A stretch of 64,000 bases of DNA from Tethya wilhelma (GCA_964030475.1 CAXIPT010000001.1:7711687-7775686), one strand, 5' to 3'. Counted from the stretch's first letter, positions 11,650 through 23,920 are shown. Translations and numbers: made by a program. Notes: generated from the sequence alone by a model not told the origin.

Positions 11650-14600
11650 TCATTTAATTTTCTTTGGCAAAATTGGTTTTTTCCCATTTGTATAACATTT
11701 CTCGGTGTACCTGTTGCGTCGAAGCACCATGCGATGTAAGAAAAACAGATGATGTGTCTTGCTCATAGAACAAACAATATTCTTGAACCTGCCAACCCAT
11801 ACAAATGTTTGCTCGCCTGCTTGAGTGTTAAACTCTGGATTGTCGTGTTTCAATTTGACTGGGGAAAATTTTTCACGACATGCTTGTGAAACGTGATTAG
11901 AAAAATGAAATACGTCTATTATTTTGACAATGTCAAGCCAAATTCTGTCAAAGGGAGGAGCAAATGGTAGGGGTTTACTTGCTACTCTTAGTCTTGCCAG
12001 GTTGCACATATTATCATAGGCAAGAATTGTGTTCCTAGGGTTGAATTCTGCTGTTTTGGCCACAGATAACAACCACTGCAACACAATGAAGAACACTTGA
12101 CTAGGAGATTCGGATCTGTAATTATAAGCGGAGGTAATACAGATAATTATAAATAATTATTTGGTTGTAAGTATTTCAGTTAGGAGTGTATGACCATTGT
12201 TATGTAATCAATAGGATAACTAGTGGAACATTCTAGAAGACTAGAACTCATGTATCAATTGCTGCCATGCATATTTGTTTGCCATTGCCTAGCAACCAAA
12301 GTTTTTATAGGCTAATTGCCGGTTAGTGGCTGGGTGGAGGTGACAATAGAGTAGCTAGGGGTCATAGATCGAGGGTCAATGGCAAACAAAATATAGGTGC
12401 ATGCCCTTAAGTGCGTGCATGTGCATGGAGTGCTGCCCACTTAAGGATCATGCATGCAACTATTATATAATGTGACTGTGAGAACCAGCATAGCCTATAA
12501 TTGTTTTATGATGTGTATTTGTTACCCACATAATAATATGATTGCTTTGAAAAAATCAGCCATATTCTAGATTGTGCAAGATTTTATTACTGGTTTGTCC
12601 TGTTAGTGTGTCCAGTTTTAAACCTGTTTATCCTCTACTACAGTTTCTATAGTCATTTGATGCAGCTGTATTCAGTAATGGTGTGCATTTGTTACCCACA
12701 TAATAATATGATTGTTTTGAAACAATCAGCCATATTCTTGGCTGGTTTTTGCTGTGTGTCCAGTTTTAAACCTGTTTTTCCTCTATTACAGTTTCTATAT
12801 ATAGTCATTTGCTGAGCTGTATTCAGTAATAATTATGGTGTGTATTTGTTACCCACATAATGTGATTGTGTTAAAGCAATATCCATCTGGAAGATTACTG
12901 TGTCTCTGGTTTAATCTTGTTTGCTTTTTTTAGCTGTTTGCTTTTTTTTTTTATATCAGCTGGAGTTAGTACAACATTAAAATTACATGGTGCATGTACT
13001 TGAAACCATACTGAGTTACCCTACAAACATATGCATGAACCATTCAGTTTCCTGTTTAACTTTTTTTGTGTTATGACATTCCATGGAGATACAAGTCAGT
13101 AAAAGGGCTCCCCCCCCTCTACTCTCTATAGCTCCTTCCAAGACCATTAAAATGGTTTTCATATCAACTTTATGGTTATAACATATGTACCTGTAAAGAG
13201 GCTGCCAGGTGTCTATGTGCCCACCACCTCGTACGATAAATTGATGGCCTCTTGACCATTTGCGAAGTCGTTTACTGACCCCAGTATCTTTCCGGCACAG
13301 TGGTTGAGATGGATTGGAAAGTTGAGCTTCTTGTAACAGAGAGGGATTCTGTTTCAGTAAGTCAGCTGTTCCTGTAATAATTTAGCATAGTTATTTTATC
13401 TAAAATACTCCATATGAAATTAACGTGCACTGTTTAATTGCATGACTGATATGCACCAATTTGCTTTATACCCGGTACTAACATAATATTATAGTCATAC
13501 GCTTTTTGTATACCTTGTGCAGTAGCTGCCGACTGGCCAAAGGGGTTATTAAGTATTTTCACACTCCTTACGACAGCATCAACTTTGTCTGCTTCACAGT
13601 TTGACTCACCATCAATAGAATCTGAATACATGTATTGGTTCATCCTGACTCTGATATGCTTAAAAACATGTATATATGCATGGGGTATGCACTAGTCAGC
13701 AAATCCACATACCTGCATTTACCCCACAAAACTTCACAAATTCTCTTAGATCCAGTGGGACATTAGGTGCCTCTTTACATAAAAGCTGGCAGTGTTCTGT
13801 GCAAAATGCTTTTCCAAATTGAGGTGAATTGGTGCACACATCAGGCAAATTCAAAGCTGGAATTTCATCAACAAACTGCTGCACTCATCCATAAAAGCAA
13901 GTGCATGTAATAATAATTAATATTTGACAGCAACTCCATAGACAATTAATTAAACTGTACCTCAACACGAAACATGCAATGGGGAAACACAGTTTTCCAA
14001 ATCCCATCTGTCACCCACAGTTTTCCACATCCTGTGTACATGATGATTATTATTACAAAAATTAATGAAAATTATTAATTAATAATGGTCATGAAAATTT
14101 GCATCCCAAAAGATGAATCACCTCGTTTCCTGCAATCTTCAGTGCACTTGTCTGGGGAGTGTGGATAAATGCTACCCCTACGATTTTGTTCGACCATTTC
14201 CATACACAACTCACGATCAGCATCAATCTTAAAGCAATAATCAACACGATCAATTCTCCTCAATTCATTCTCCAACTCTCCCCAATAAAAGCTTCCCCGA
14301 CAACACGAGGTGTTAATTCTGTTAACAATACAATCATTATTATGTAACAAAACATTGTACTGATCATACAGTCATAATAATATGTACAGTCATAGTTACT
14401 GTAATATACGTACTGTGGAATTATTACTATTAACAATATTTTTTTTATCCAATTTATAATGGAAACTGCTTACCAAGGTGTGAAGAAACATCATGACAAT
14501 CATTGTAGCTTTCTGCAAATCCTTGAAATGACACCCAGGAGTGATTNGATCACTTACAGATAGCAAGAGCTGGGATTTACCCTGTTACTGTCAGAAATTC

Positions 14601-15540
14601 CGGTCCAACCACATTGCATTCCGAAAGAAGCACATCTACTACTATTAACAATATTTTTTTTATCAGGCATTCAACAATTTATAATGGAAACTGCTTACCA
14701 AGGTGTGAAGAAACATCATGACAATCATTGTAGCTTTCTGCAAATCCTTGAAAAGACACCCAGGAGTGATTACTGCACAGGTTAATAAAAAAGAGGAAGA
14801 CTTACAATAATTATTAATGGTGACACATGGCATTGCAATGATTGCATACATGCATAGACATACGCAAGAGCACATTGGAATTCAAGTACACTCCTTTCAA
14901 AGTAGACACAATCAGACACCTCTACAAATGGTTGGGGATTTGGATAGAAACAAAAACCCGCATCACTCTTCTTCCCGAATTTGGCATAGTTGTATGAAAT
15001 ACCACAAGGTTTACAACGCAGGGTGTACTTTCGCCCTTCTTTAGCACCATTAACTGTGTAACACTTAATAGTACATGTGTGATGGGTTGCAAGGGGATTT
15101 CCACAACTGTAACAAATACCAGTGGGGGGAGCTAGAGTGTGTGATGAGCATGAGGGTTTCATTGTACGGTTGCTACCTCTGCTTAGTAGCTCAGAACAGT
15201 GCTGCACAAGAAATTCTGCTGCACACTGTACTTGGTCAAATTCCAGATTCTCACTGATACAGTATTCAGATAATCGGTTGTTCCTTTGTGTAATGGTAAG
15301 TGAAGACGGCAAACTTTCTAGAAACAGTAGTACGTTGGTGTACACATTCAATCCGTACTTTAAAATCATCCAACACACTCTTTCTTCAACACTCAGTTGG
15401 TTAATTTGAGCATCATCATAATCCGCACTGTCCAGAGCTATTGTACTAATAGTGGAGAAGCTAGTTTTCAGTGAATCAGTTGCTTTTTTTCTCCGTTTAG
15501 ACTTGTGTACCAGCTCTGCAACTGATGGTAGGGCAGACAT
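11650..15540 (-). CDS. KDZ (Zisupton-type) transposase, nine exons, apparently intact
   Basis: Predicted DDE-type transposase of the Kyakuja-Dileera-Zisupton superfamily, which cuts and pastes DNA in the nucleus. Exons: 14864-15540, 14699-14772, 14581-14638, 14122-14318, 13961-14031, 13713-13878, 13514-13621, 13191-13371, 11650-12115. The sum is 1998 nt, or 665 residues, with every phase matching. A CxC cysteine cluster starts near residue 143 (GICYSCGNPLATHHTC, LRCKPCGISYNYAKFG). The first catalytic Asp is probably in LWVTDGIWKTVFPHC (~343), the second in LAYDNMCNLARL (~545), followed by KIIDVFHFSNHVSQAC, and the Glu is in NTQAGEQTFVWVGRFK (~605) before HHLFFLHRMVLRRNRYT. GRAS-like animal host roles are not suggested. 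The first Met precedes a basic KSKRRKK stretch. Terminal inverted repeats were not found by eye. Confidence 0.8.
12510..12880. repeat. ~165-bp intronic tandem repeat, ~2.3 copies
   Basis: The motif TTTGTTACCCACATAATAAT recurs near 12518, 12688 and (shortened) 12845. Each is followed by similar GATTG-TTTGAAA-AATCAGCC sequence and, in two units, by CCAGTTTTAAACCTGTTT. It lies in the last intron of the transposase gene. Confidence 0.8.
14424..14771. repeat. Direct duplication of transposase exon 2 around an N
   Basis: Sequence 14424-14547 is repeated at about 14640-14771 with one small indel. It includes the transposase exon encoding NHSWVSFQGFAESYNDC. The first copy ends at an N (14547) and lacks a usable splice acceptor, while the second copy is intact and spliced in the model above. 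An unresolved allele join is the simplest explanation. Confidence 0.75.
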
Positions 15541-15849
15541 AGTACAGACCAGGATCTAGGATCGCCGAGCAGCCAACTGCAATGATAGAGGGTGTGTCTC
15601 AGACCACACCTTCTACAGTTTCCTGGTTCCAGGATCGATCCCATGGCCAATGACTCAAACATGGATATTACAAGAGTTAGTATTAACAATAAATAAGTAG
15701 TGTAGGAATGGGCAGTAAAAAGAGGCATGCATGGTACCGGTCTCAATAATTCGGCACGTAGCAGCTAGACATGCACTACATTACAGTATGCTAAAGGAGC
15801 TAATGCGCATGAGCATAATGATGTCACGTGGATAGATAAGGACCTTTCA

Positions 15850-16330
15850 ACTCTACTGTATGAACTCTACCTATAGAGATCTTGAATTTATTCACTTAGT
15901 TTCAAAGCTTTCTAATTTTTGTTTAGGCCTATTTAAGATGAAAAAGAGTATCAAGGAATGTGGTACCCATGAAAAGAACTTACTTTGTGCTGTGAAAACA
16001 CTTTCTGGTTCTCTGGAAATCCTTTTCAAGTAAGTGGAATTCCCACTCAGTAGAGCTCTCTACGAGTGCTGAAGAAAGTTTTTGTGAGTTTTAGGCCTTG
16101 CATGCATCTCAGTGGTAATCTGTAGCCTCGATCCCAGGCCCCTCCCTTAGCATGGCACTATCTGAGAGGGGCCCGGGAGCCTGGGAAAGAGGCTAGTAGT
16201 CTGTCAGTGAGAGACTCTGAAAGGTTTAACTTTGATGATTTTGTTTGATTAGATTTTTAATAGTGACGACTGAACATTTTGTATATTAGATATGGGACAA
16301 TAGGCTCCATTCCTACTAGACTGGCGTACT
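15850..16330 (+). repeat. Dispersed repeat family A, copy 1
   Basis: Related to 23455-23920 (same strand) and to 29755-30130 and 51117-51299 (opposite strand). Shared blocks include TTTCAAAGCTTTCTA, AAAGAACTTACTTTGTG, ACACTTTCTGGTTCTCTGG, GAGCTCTCTACGAGTG and a terminal part reading CATTCCTACTA then CGTACTACCG. It is noncoding. The core length is roughly 450 bp. Confidence 0.75.
16127..16195. repeat. GC-rich hairpin inside the repeat region
   Basis: GCCTCGATCCCAGGCCCCTC pairs with GAGGGGCCCGGGAGCCTGGG and the following AGAGGC, forming a long imperfect GC-rich stem in an AT-rich setting. It could be the end of a small palindromic transposon. Confidence 0.55.
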
Positions 16331-16849
16331 ACCGTTATACGTTAGGCATTGGTAAATAATATTATGCTAGCTAGAATAGGTTGTGGATAGAGAGCGTGTA
16401 CCGTAAACTAAAGCTAAATATATTATTGTAGTCATTGGTTAGGTCTTACTTCAAAGGTACCGCCTAAGTTTACATATCCCATGTACACTGGCTAACCACC
16501 AGTAGTAACTCTAAAGCAAGCCAGGCAATGGTGCCGGCTCTTTAATACAGTGCCAGCAAAACCCGGATGCTATATACAAAGCGTCTCGAGACATGGTATA
16601 TATTTAGCTTAGTATATACGGACCCGGACCTGAAGACACCGCATATAGTTACTTAACTCTGCAATACAAAAGCAATAGAAAAGTATATAGTCTGCCGGCT
16701 CTCTACACAGACACAGCATTTAGAATAATATAGGTGCTTCAAAATTCTAGAGTATGAATGTGGGAGTAATAGGTAGATATTCAGTCTCTCAGATTGGGTC
16801 ATCATAATTTACTGTAAGTTACAGTAGAATGGGTGTTTTCAAAGGTCAA

Positions 16850-17395
16850 TCTGTGAGGTTTCGGGTATCTTAATTACACACTGAGTTGAAAAGGTCGATT
16901 TGTGAGGGTTTGTGATATCTATATGAAGTCACACACTGTGCCTCATGCAGGGTTGAAGAGATCAATTTGTACTTACTAAAGGGTTTCAGTGCTGTGGGTT
17001 GCATGAAGAGGTTAACTTTGTGAGGGTTTGTGATGTCTAAGTAACACACTGTAAGTTGAAGAGGTTGATTTGTGAGGGTTTGTGATGTCTGGCTTAGTAA
17101 CACTGTAAGTTGAAGAGGTTGATTTGTGAGGGTTTGTGATGTCTGGCTTAGTAACACACTGTAAACTCAGAGTCAGTGAAGAGATTGATTTGTGAGGGTT
17201 TGTGATATATCTTATACACACACTTGGAATAGCATTGATTTGTGAGGGTTTGTGAAACATGAGTGTATGTCCATAATTAATTGCACACTGTGAGTTAACT
17301 CAACTGAGAGTTGATCACTGAATGTGAGGGCCAAGTTGTGATGGTGCACTCATGCATAATTTTGCACTCTGTTTGTGAGGGTTTGTGATGCAATA
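16850..17395. repeat. ~60-bp minisatellite with TGTGAGGGTTTGTGAT core
   Basis: About eight irregular units, each with a near-constant core GATTTGTGAGGGTTTGTGAT followed by a variable segment containing TAAGTAACACACTGTAAGTT or a relative. Units near 17050-17160 are the most regular. The core closely matches the reverse complement of part of the 2.5-4.7 kb satellite (see findings). Confidence 0.85.
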
Positions 17396-17839
17396 ATGCT
17401 ATAGCTTCCCATATCTATGAGTCAGTTTAAGTCGAAGCATTAAATTTGTTCATGGATATTATTAAGTATAAACTATGTCTCAGCATGGCACATGAAGTTG
17501 ACAGGCATTAGAGACTTATTATTAAAGTTACAAGGTAACAGTTCTTGAGAGGAGACTTGATCTCAAACTAAATTGAAGCTGTTGTAATAGTTGTGCGTTT
17601 ATGCATGTATCCACTATTCATGCAGTCAAGTTCCTGGAACCCGGAGTGTACATGGGACCTGTTTTTTTCTTTCACACTTGTGAGCCATAATTGCATGTAT
17701 AGACCTAGCTAGAATTAATACTCCAGAACAGTAGTGCATGGTCTGAAGCCAGTCTGGCACCCTCCAAATCACCACGCAATTATATCAGGATAGCATCTAT
17801 ATACATGCTCAGTCATTAACATCTGCTCTCAGTCTCTCA

Positions 17840-19026
17840 TCACAGTCTAAGCCTCCTGTATAGAGAGTCTGAGTTGTCAGCATTCCAATGCTTAATCACA
17901 TCGATTGTCCAGTCAAATCTTTTAGGCTGAACTTTCACTACAAATGCAAGATTCAATAGGCAGTGTGAGCATGCAGGATTCACTTTCTTTACTCCATCTT
18001 TACTCCATCTGCTTACACATTCTTCACATCCGATGATCATAAAGTTTTTTTTTTTACATGCATCTATCTTTATCTGTGCATCTAGTATCTCCATGAACGT
18101 TTCCTTTGACAGGTAGAATATATAGTAGCTCAGGGCAGTTAAGGCTTTCCTCAAACGACGGGTGCGCGCCCTGTGATATTTGAATTACATAATGTACTAC
18201 AGACATTGTCTATGACATAATGCTTAATTCACGATCGCGTAACAGCTCTTTTACTCGAGAAAACAAAGGTTTAAAGCTTTATTTGTACTGTAAATAAGCC
18301 AGCTGTAACATTTAGAAAAAGCTACAGTAACTAATTAGCTCCAGATGTAAGTTGCTGTGGAGTTACTGTAGTCTCTCAATGATGTATGCGGTGTGGTAGA
18401 GGACTCTGGATTTGAGGTAGAGGATTATATATGGTTCCGTAATGCTCCAAGAGGTACCTCAAGTGAACACCTCAGACAGCAAGCTGTTCGACCTGAAATC
18501 TGAACATACATAATTTAGTATTTTAAAAATAAAAATTATACATAATGTAGATCGAATCTGTGCTTATAAGAGGGCAATAACATAATAATTATACTGAACG
18601 TAGCTTCATAATGATATATATACCTGTTCGCCACTATTGCCTCCTGTTGTAGACTGCTGCACCATTGAAATCTCCCTTTGCAGTGGCCGAATATATATCC
18701 ATGACTGCATGGCCTGCTACCTCTCGAAGAGTAGTAAGTGTGTGACCTGAGGCAGGAGGATGCAATAAGGACAGCTGTTTCGACCTGCCACAGCATCGTA
18801 ATAGCTCATAACCACCAGTTGTTCCTAACTGTGGAAAACGTGCCAAAATGGCATTGTGCAATTCATGCGAAGTTGATAAAAGCCTAACTGAAATGCAATG
18901 TTCTCCCAGACTGGCTGCTACTAGTGCCTCTTTATCTGTTCCCTTAGGAATTACAGTTGTCGTTGGCTTTGATAAACAATAAAATAAATAGGTCCACATA
19001 TGGGTCCAGGAATTGGCAGCATGCAT
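17840..19026 (-). CDS. Unrecognised gene, at least two coding exons
   Basis: Not recognised. One exon covers roughly 18640-18970 and encodes GTDKEALVAASLGEHCIS, LHNAILARFPQLGTTGGYEL and HTLTTLREVAGHAVMDIYS. Its protein-like composition and FPQL..GGYELLRC motif recall the segment upstream of HECT-like domains in expanded cnidarian and sponge proteins, but that is only a resemblance. A downstream exon starts after ATATCACAG at 18170 and stops at 17840. It encodes IGCEECVSRWSKDGVKK and NPACSHCLLNLAFVVK, a possible four-cysteine zinc site, and ends KHWNADNSDSLYRRLRL. The link between the two exons and the 5' end of the gene are not established. Confidence 0.35.
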
Positions 19027-19029
19027 GCC

Positions 19030-21535
19030 TGTCTGGTATATAGGGTGAAAACCTTTGCCTCCGACTTATTGTGCGAGCCAGTTGATTTCCACGGCCACAA
19101 AAAAGCATGCATTCTGTGCTCCTCAAACTGACCTACAGATGTTGATCAAGTAAAATTTAATATTAAAACCTGGGACCGAGTATACTGACTGGAGACTGTC
19201 CAGAAAGAGATTTTAAATAAATGAACTCTGTATACATGTCTACAGCAGCAAGTATAATATGGTTGCATCATTACGGCGCAGGCAAAATTATTATATATAC
19301 TGTGAAATATTCTCAGGGCCAGAACAGATAATATATAGTTACAGAATATACCCGACATTTCAAATGACATAACATACTCAGTCTGTAAATAGACTGCTTA
19401 GTGCTTAACTAACTGATCTGCATGATCGTAATGCAGATCAAGCAATGTATATATCATTTGAGTGTAGATCCAGCTGAACACTCCTCACATGCATGTGAGG
19501 AATGTGAGCACTCACAAATTATACTAGGGAAAAAATCTGTCCTCAAATCATGAAGCATATGTATGTTTGGACAAAATTAAGTACAGAACACAAGCTTAAG
19601 GCAAGAAAGTTGGAGCCTTTATTATTATATCACCAATGCATGATATTGTGTACCCAGAAGTATGTTCCAAATAATTGGGCATGCATGCTTGACTTAATAT
19701 ATTAATTATGTCAAAATATTTCTTCTAACACTATTTACTACACTGACAATGTCATGCGCATGCCATTGAGTGCATGCACTTAATTGAATTGCCTATGGTA
19801 GCCTCATGCACATTCTTCTTTTCATTTTTCCCTTTACTTTGATGTTCTCACATTAATTTTAACCTATTCTACTCTATTTATGCTTCTATTCTTCCTGGTC
19901 AATATGACCATCACTATAGAAGTTAATCAGTTCTAGGCTCTTAATGCTCAGTACATTTCATGCCAATTTTTCTTGATCAAACTTATGAGGCAGCTAATTA
20001 GTACAATTATTTAGTAGCAAATAATAAAAATACTTCTATTTTTCGTCCCTTCTAGTAATCAGGACCATTAAGTTTGACCAAAAACTCTGCAATATCAAAC
20101 ATTTAACCCTATATTCTATGTACCATGAAACAAGCTATGCAACCGTAATAATCATATAAGGGGTTACATAAAATTCTTGTCAGTCGCAGTTTAAAATTTA
20201 ATCGTTCTATTTTTGTTTTGCTTAATTTTGAATTATCCTTATGAACTAAGGGCTTGCTAAATATTTGGTAGAATTTCTGGTAAATTTTGACTAATCTGAA
20301 TAGAAAAAAATCGCTAAAATATCACAATTATTGTTATTGTGACTGCTGCCTTAAATTAGCTGGAGAAAAATGGTCATCTTTCTAACATAAAATTATACAG
20401 TCAGGATGGGTGGGAACTATACATGCACCTGTGCTATTCAAATTAAGCTAAATGTTACATGTATCTATAATGCATGAAGTGTACAAATTTGTACGCCCTC
20501 AAAATACGAAAGGGTGTACAAATTTATATCCATGCATGCATGCATGCATGTCAGAATTCACACAATATTGTTTAAATATTGTAGCTGAATTTTACTTGTA
20601 TGCTGAAATTTGACAAGAACTTATAGTATCCTCTCTTTCGATAAACGGGACACAATTAATTATTTCCATAATGTGTTGTACAGATATAGTTATAATATCG
20701 GACTGTTATTATATACTATTATTCATTGACAACTGCTATACTATTATTCAACTGCTAAAGGCTTAAGCTAGCTGAAGTTAGGCTATTGGATTCTGATTCA
20801 GATAGCTCTTTAAAAGAGATTCAATTTAGCGATGTGATGTTTTACTAGACCCATCCCCAGGTCCTACGAGGCTAGCATGTTTTTGTGTTTTTGTATGTGT
20901 TGTGTACCCCCTCATACTTGCACCTCTTGTTGGTGTGTATGACGAAATAATAATAATAATATTTATAATTATAGTCAAGCAAAAAATAATGACACCTTAC
21001 TGATTCATTAATGACACCTGCATTCACAAAATTCAAAGCTAACCTATAATTATAAGGGTTGTTTTCCTTAATTGCTGTTAGCTACCTGCCTCGTTCTGCC
21101 ACGCATTATAATTATACATATTGACTCTTATAAAGATCTGTCAATGTTTCCTCATTGTTTGCTTGTTCTGTTTGCCAAACATAGTGACTCTTATATAATT
21201 ATGTTGACATCCTAATGATTCAAAAACTTTTCACTCAGTTTTTTTTACTGCTATTGAACAGACTTGTGTACATATCTGATATCAATCAGAAATGTTCTGT
21301 ATAAGTGCAGTGAGTCAATCATTATGTTGTAAGAACTTAAATAGGCCCCATAAGCCAAACTGGCAGCATGCTCTGAGTGTGTTCTGTCAGCAAATGGTCT
21401 CATCTTCATAGGTGTTACATTATTATTACTAATATAATCATGGGTCAATCAGCATCCAGTCAGAGTTCTTAACAGCGTATTCTGTAAGCATTCAATCTAG
21501 CTCGTCCTTATACCAAATGGATTCCGGTCACATGG
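19030..21535. other. Gene-free AT-rich region
   Basis: No coding, RNA or transposon protein signal was found. It holds short CATG runs (20530-20550) and low-complexity AT sequence. Confidence 0.5.
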
Positions 21536-21539
21536 TTGT

Positions 21540-22400
21540 TCTTTGAGCAAACTGGCAGCGTGTTCAGTTAGCAAACAGCCCTGTTTGTGTTCATAGCAAA
21601 CTGGTCAATCAGCTATAGCATCCGGCCAGAGTTGTTCTGTGAGTAAACAGTGTGTTCTGTTAGCAAACAGCCTGTCCTCACAGCAAACAGGTCAATCAGT
21701 ATCCGGACAGAGTTGTTCTGTGAGCAAACAGCGTGTTCTGTTAGCGAACAGTATCGTCTTCATAGCAAACGGGTTGATCAGTATCCGGACAGAAGTGTTC
21801 TGTTAGTGAACAGCCTGTCGTCACAGCAAACTGGTTGATCATGTCCGGACAGAGTTGTTCTGTGGGCAAACACTATGTTCTGTTAGCAAACAGTCAGGTC
21901 TTCATAGCAAACGGGTCGATCAGTATCCGAACAGAGTTGTTCTGTGAGCAAACAGTATGCTTTGTCAGTGAACAGCCTGTCCTCACAGCAAATGGGCCGA
22001 TCAGCATCCGGACAGAGTTGTTCTGTGAGCAAACAGCGCGTTCTGTTAGCGAACACAGGCTGTCCTCACAGCAAACGGGTGGATTAGCATCCGGACAGAG
22101 TTGTTCTGTGAGCAAACAGTATGCTTTGTCAGCGAACAGCCTGTCCTCACAGCAAACGGGTCGATCAGAATCTGGACAGAGTTGTTCTGTGAACAAACAC
22201 TGTGTTCTGTCAGCAAACAGTCTCGTCTTCATAGCAAACGGGTCGATCAGTATCCGGTCAGAGTTGTTCTGTGAGCAAACACCGTGTCCTGTTAGCGAAC
22301 AGGCTCATTTTCATAGCGTACGGTTGCTCAGCATGCAGTCAGAGTTTTTCTCTCAGAGAACAGCTTGTTTTCTTGTAAAACGAGGCCTTGGACGGTCAAC
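21540..22400. repeat. 81-bp minisatellite made of ~20-bp subunits
   Basis: About ten units of 81 bp. Each unit itself divides into four related 20-21-base pieces: GTTCTGTGAGCAAACAGCGT, GTTCTGTTAGCGAACAGCCT, GTCCTCACAGCAAACGGGTC and GATCAGTATCCGGACAGAGTT. As 81 is a multiple of three, the array is open across 21835-22419 on the plus strand (repeating ELFCEQT..SVSEQ) and across 21894-22232 on the minus strand. Openness in both directions argues against real coding. Edge units (21480-21600, 22260-22400) are more diverged. Confidence 0.9.
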
Positions 22401-22519
22401 AAACAGATCGTTCGCTTAGAAAACGGACTACCGTATATGGCTGATCTAAATATCCGAATATCTAATTAAACGAATTGAATTGGCGTGCAACTTCGGTTCA
22501 ATCACAAAATCGATTTTAA

Positions 22520-22755
22520 AATTTGACACTACCGGGCCACCGCACCATTGATGATAGCCACTGCAAGTGTTCAAATCGTGAAAACACTTTGTATGTATGG
22601 TGCTGATGTAAACCTCAGAGACATCATGTTGGTCCATGGATGGTCGATCAGCATTATTGATGATTGCAAGCCAAATGGGACATAGAGAATCAGTAAAAGT
22701 GTTGCTAGACCATGGTACTCAAGTGGATCTACAGAAGAACGATATGTCAAGCTAG
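22520..22755 (+). pseudogene. Ankyrin-repeat gene relic
   Basis: From 22536 the plus strand reads ATAPLMIATASVQIVKTL then YGADVNLRD, a decayed ankyrin repeat. After a frameshift near 22650 a second repeat reads SALLMIASQMGHRESVKVL then LDHGTQVDLQKND, with a stop at 22753-22755. The style matches long ankyrin-repeat proteins with many near-identical units. No intact start, and no further repeats were found either side, so this is a fragment of a dead gene. Confidence 0.75.
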
Positions 22756-22867
22756 AGACAGGAATGTTGCCAATGCCAATTTATAATTCTACTGCAACAT
22801 TAATAATTTTAAGAAGCTAGTTGCAAGACAATAATTATATACTGGTTATAGATCTGAATTCATCTTC

Positions 22868-23439
22868 TTGTTTCTTTTCTTGTTCTTTTTTTTTCTGGAT
22901 GATGTTGGATGGATGGAAGCTGAAAAGCTACCTTCGCTTGTCACTACAGCTATTGAGTCTGCATTCTCCTCCGGACGTAGACTGTCATGGAAAATCCAGG
23001 AGAACCATTCTGGTTTGCTGATACAACTTGTCTGGAAATCCAACAAATTGCGAAGCAGAATGGTGGGCTCTAATTTGACTGCCTTTCAGGCTAGAAAGGC
23101 TCCTTCTCGTAAGAGTAGAGATGCTGAACGTCTGAGAAGATTTAATGCAGCCAAGGTCTCCGAGTCTCAAAAACTCCAGGCTGCTATGAATGATTCCTTG
23201 CCCTCCTCCGCTGCCGCTGTGAATACTGAACCAGTGGTGAATAGTGATCATGAGGGCTCCCCACTGATTTTGAATTCTTCCTCTAAATCTGACCATATTG
23301 CTAAGAATTCCAGCAAGGACAGTGGTTCATCAAGATCTAGTCTTTCTACTGCTGCTGCTACTGTTGATGACACAACTTTCTGTTGTGGTTCTACGACTCA
23401 TAAGTCTTTTTCCGAAGCAGTTCGTGAAGGGCCTCCAAG
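22868..23439 (+). mobile_element. Transposon-derived ORF fragment ending at an N
   Basis: An open frame of about 190 codons up to the N at 23440. It contains LPSLVTTAIESAFSSGRRLS and WKIQENHSGLLIQLVWKS, followed by a basic part (SRKSRDAERLRRFNAAK) and a Ser-rich tail. A homologous but decayed segment lies on the minus strand at 56722-57006 (LLKTAISSACNLGRKLAWKQ, TLIHLVRKSSRKS), showing it is a dispersed family. It resembles the N-terminal part of a retroelement polyprotein, but no catalytic domain is present here. Confidence 0.5.
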
Positions 23440-23454
23440 NGTGGATAGATGACC

Positions 23455-23920
23455 TTTGAACTTTACCTAAAAAGATGGCTGCATTGTAGCACACTGAATT
23501 TATACACTAAGTTTCAAAGCTTTCTAGTTTTTGTTCAGGCCTATTTATGATGAAAACGAGTATAAAGGAACGTACTACCCAAGAAAAGAACTTACTTTGT
23601 GGCGTCAAAGTTGGCTCAACACTTTCTGGTTCTCTGGAAATCGTTTTCAAGTAAGTCAGTTAGAAGGAAGTAAGTAAGTTAGGAGAACAAAATTGCACTA
23701 GAGTGGCTTCTCGCAAGCGTTCTCTCTACGAGTGATCAGAAAAGTTTCGGCGAAGTTTAAGCCTTCCATGCAGTTGGTTTTCTGTAAAGGAGAGCCTCTG
23801 AGCAAGTTTGAAGCCTCTACTTTGTGTTGTTGATTTTTATGGCGATAAATATTTTGTATTGTGTCTATGGGACAGTCGACCCATTCCTACTATACGTACT
23901 ACCGTACGTATGATAGAAGT
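23455..23920 (+). repeat. Dispersed repeat family A, copy 2 (longest)
   Basis: The fullest copy of the repeat described at 15850-16330. Its right part, from about 23735, is the reverse complement of 51117-51299, continuing into the inverted segment that mirrors the receptor array. Confidence 0.8.

Noticed and set aside
14075..15540. A single 252-codon ORF as the whole gene at 14782-15540
   Set aside because: The last ~20 residues run into an intron. Splicing at the GTATGTC donor (exon end 14864) joins it in phase to eight further exons with KDZ transposase motifs.
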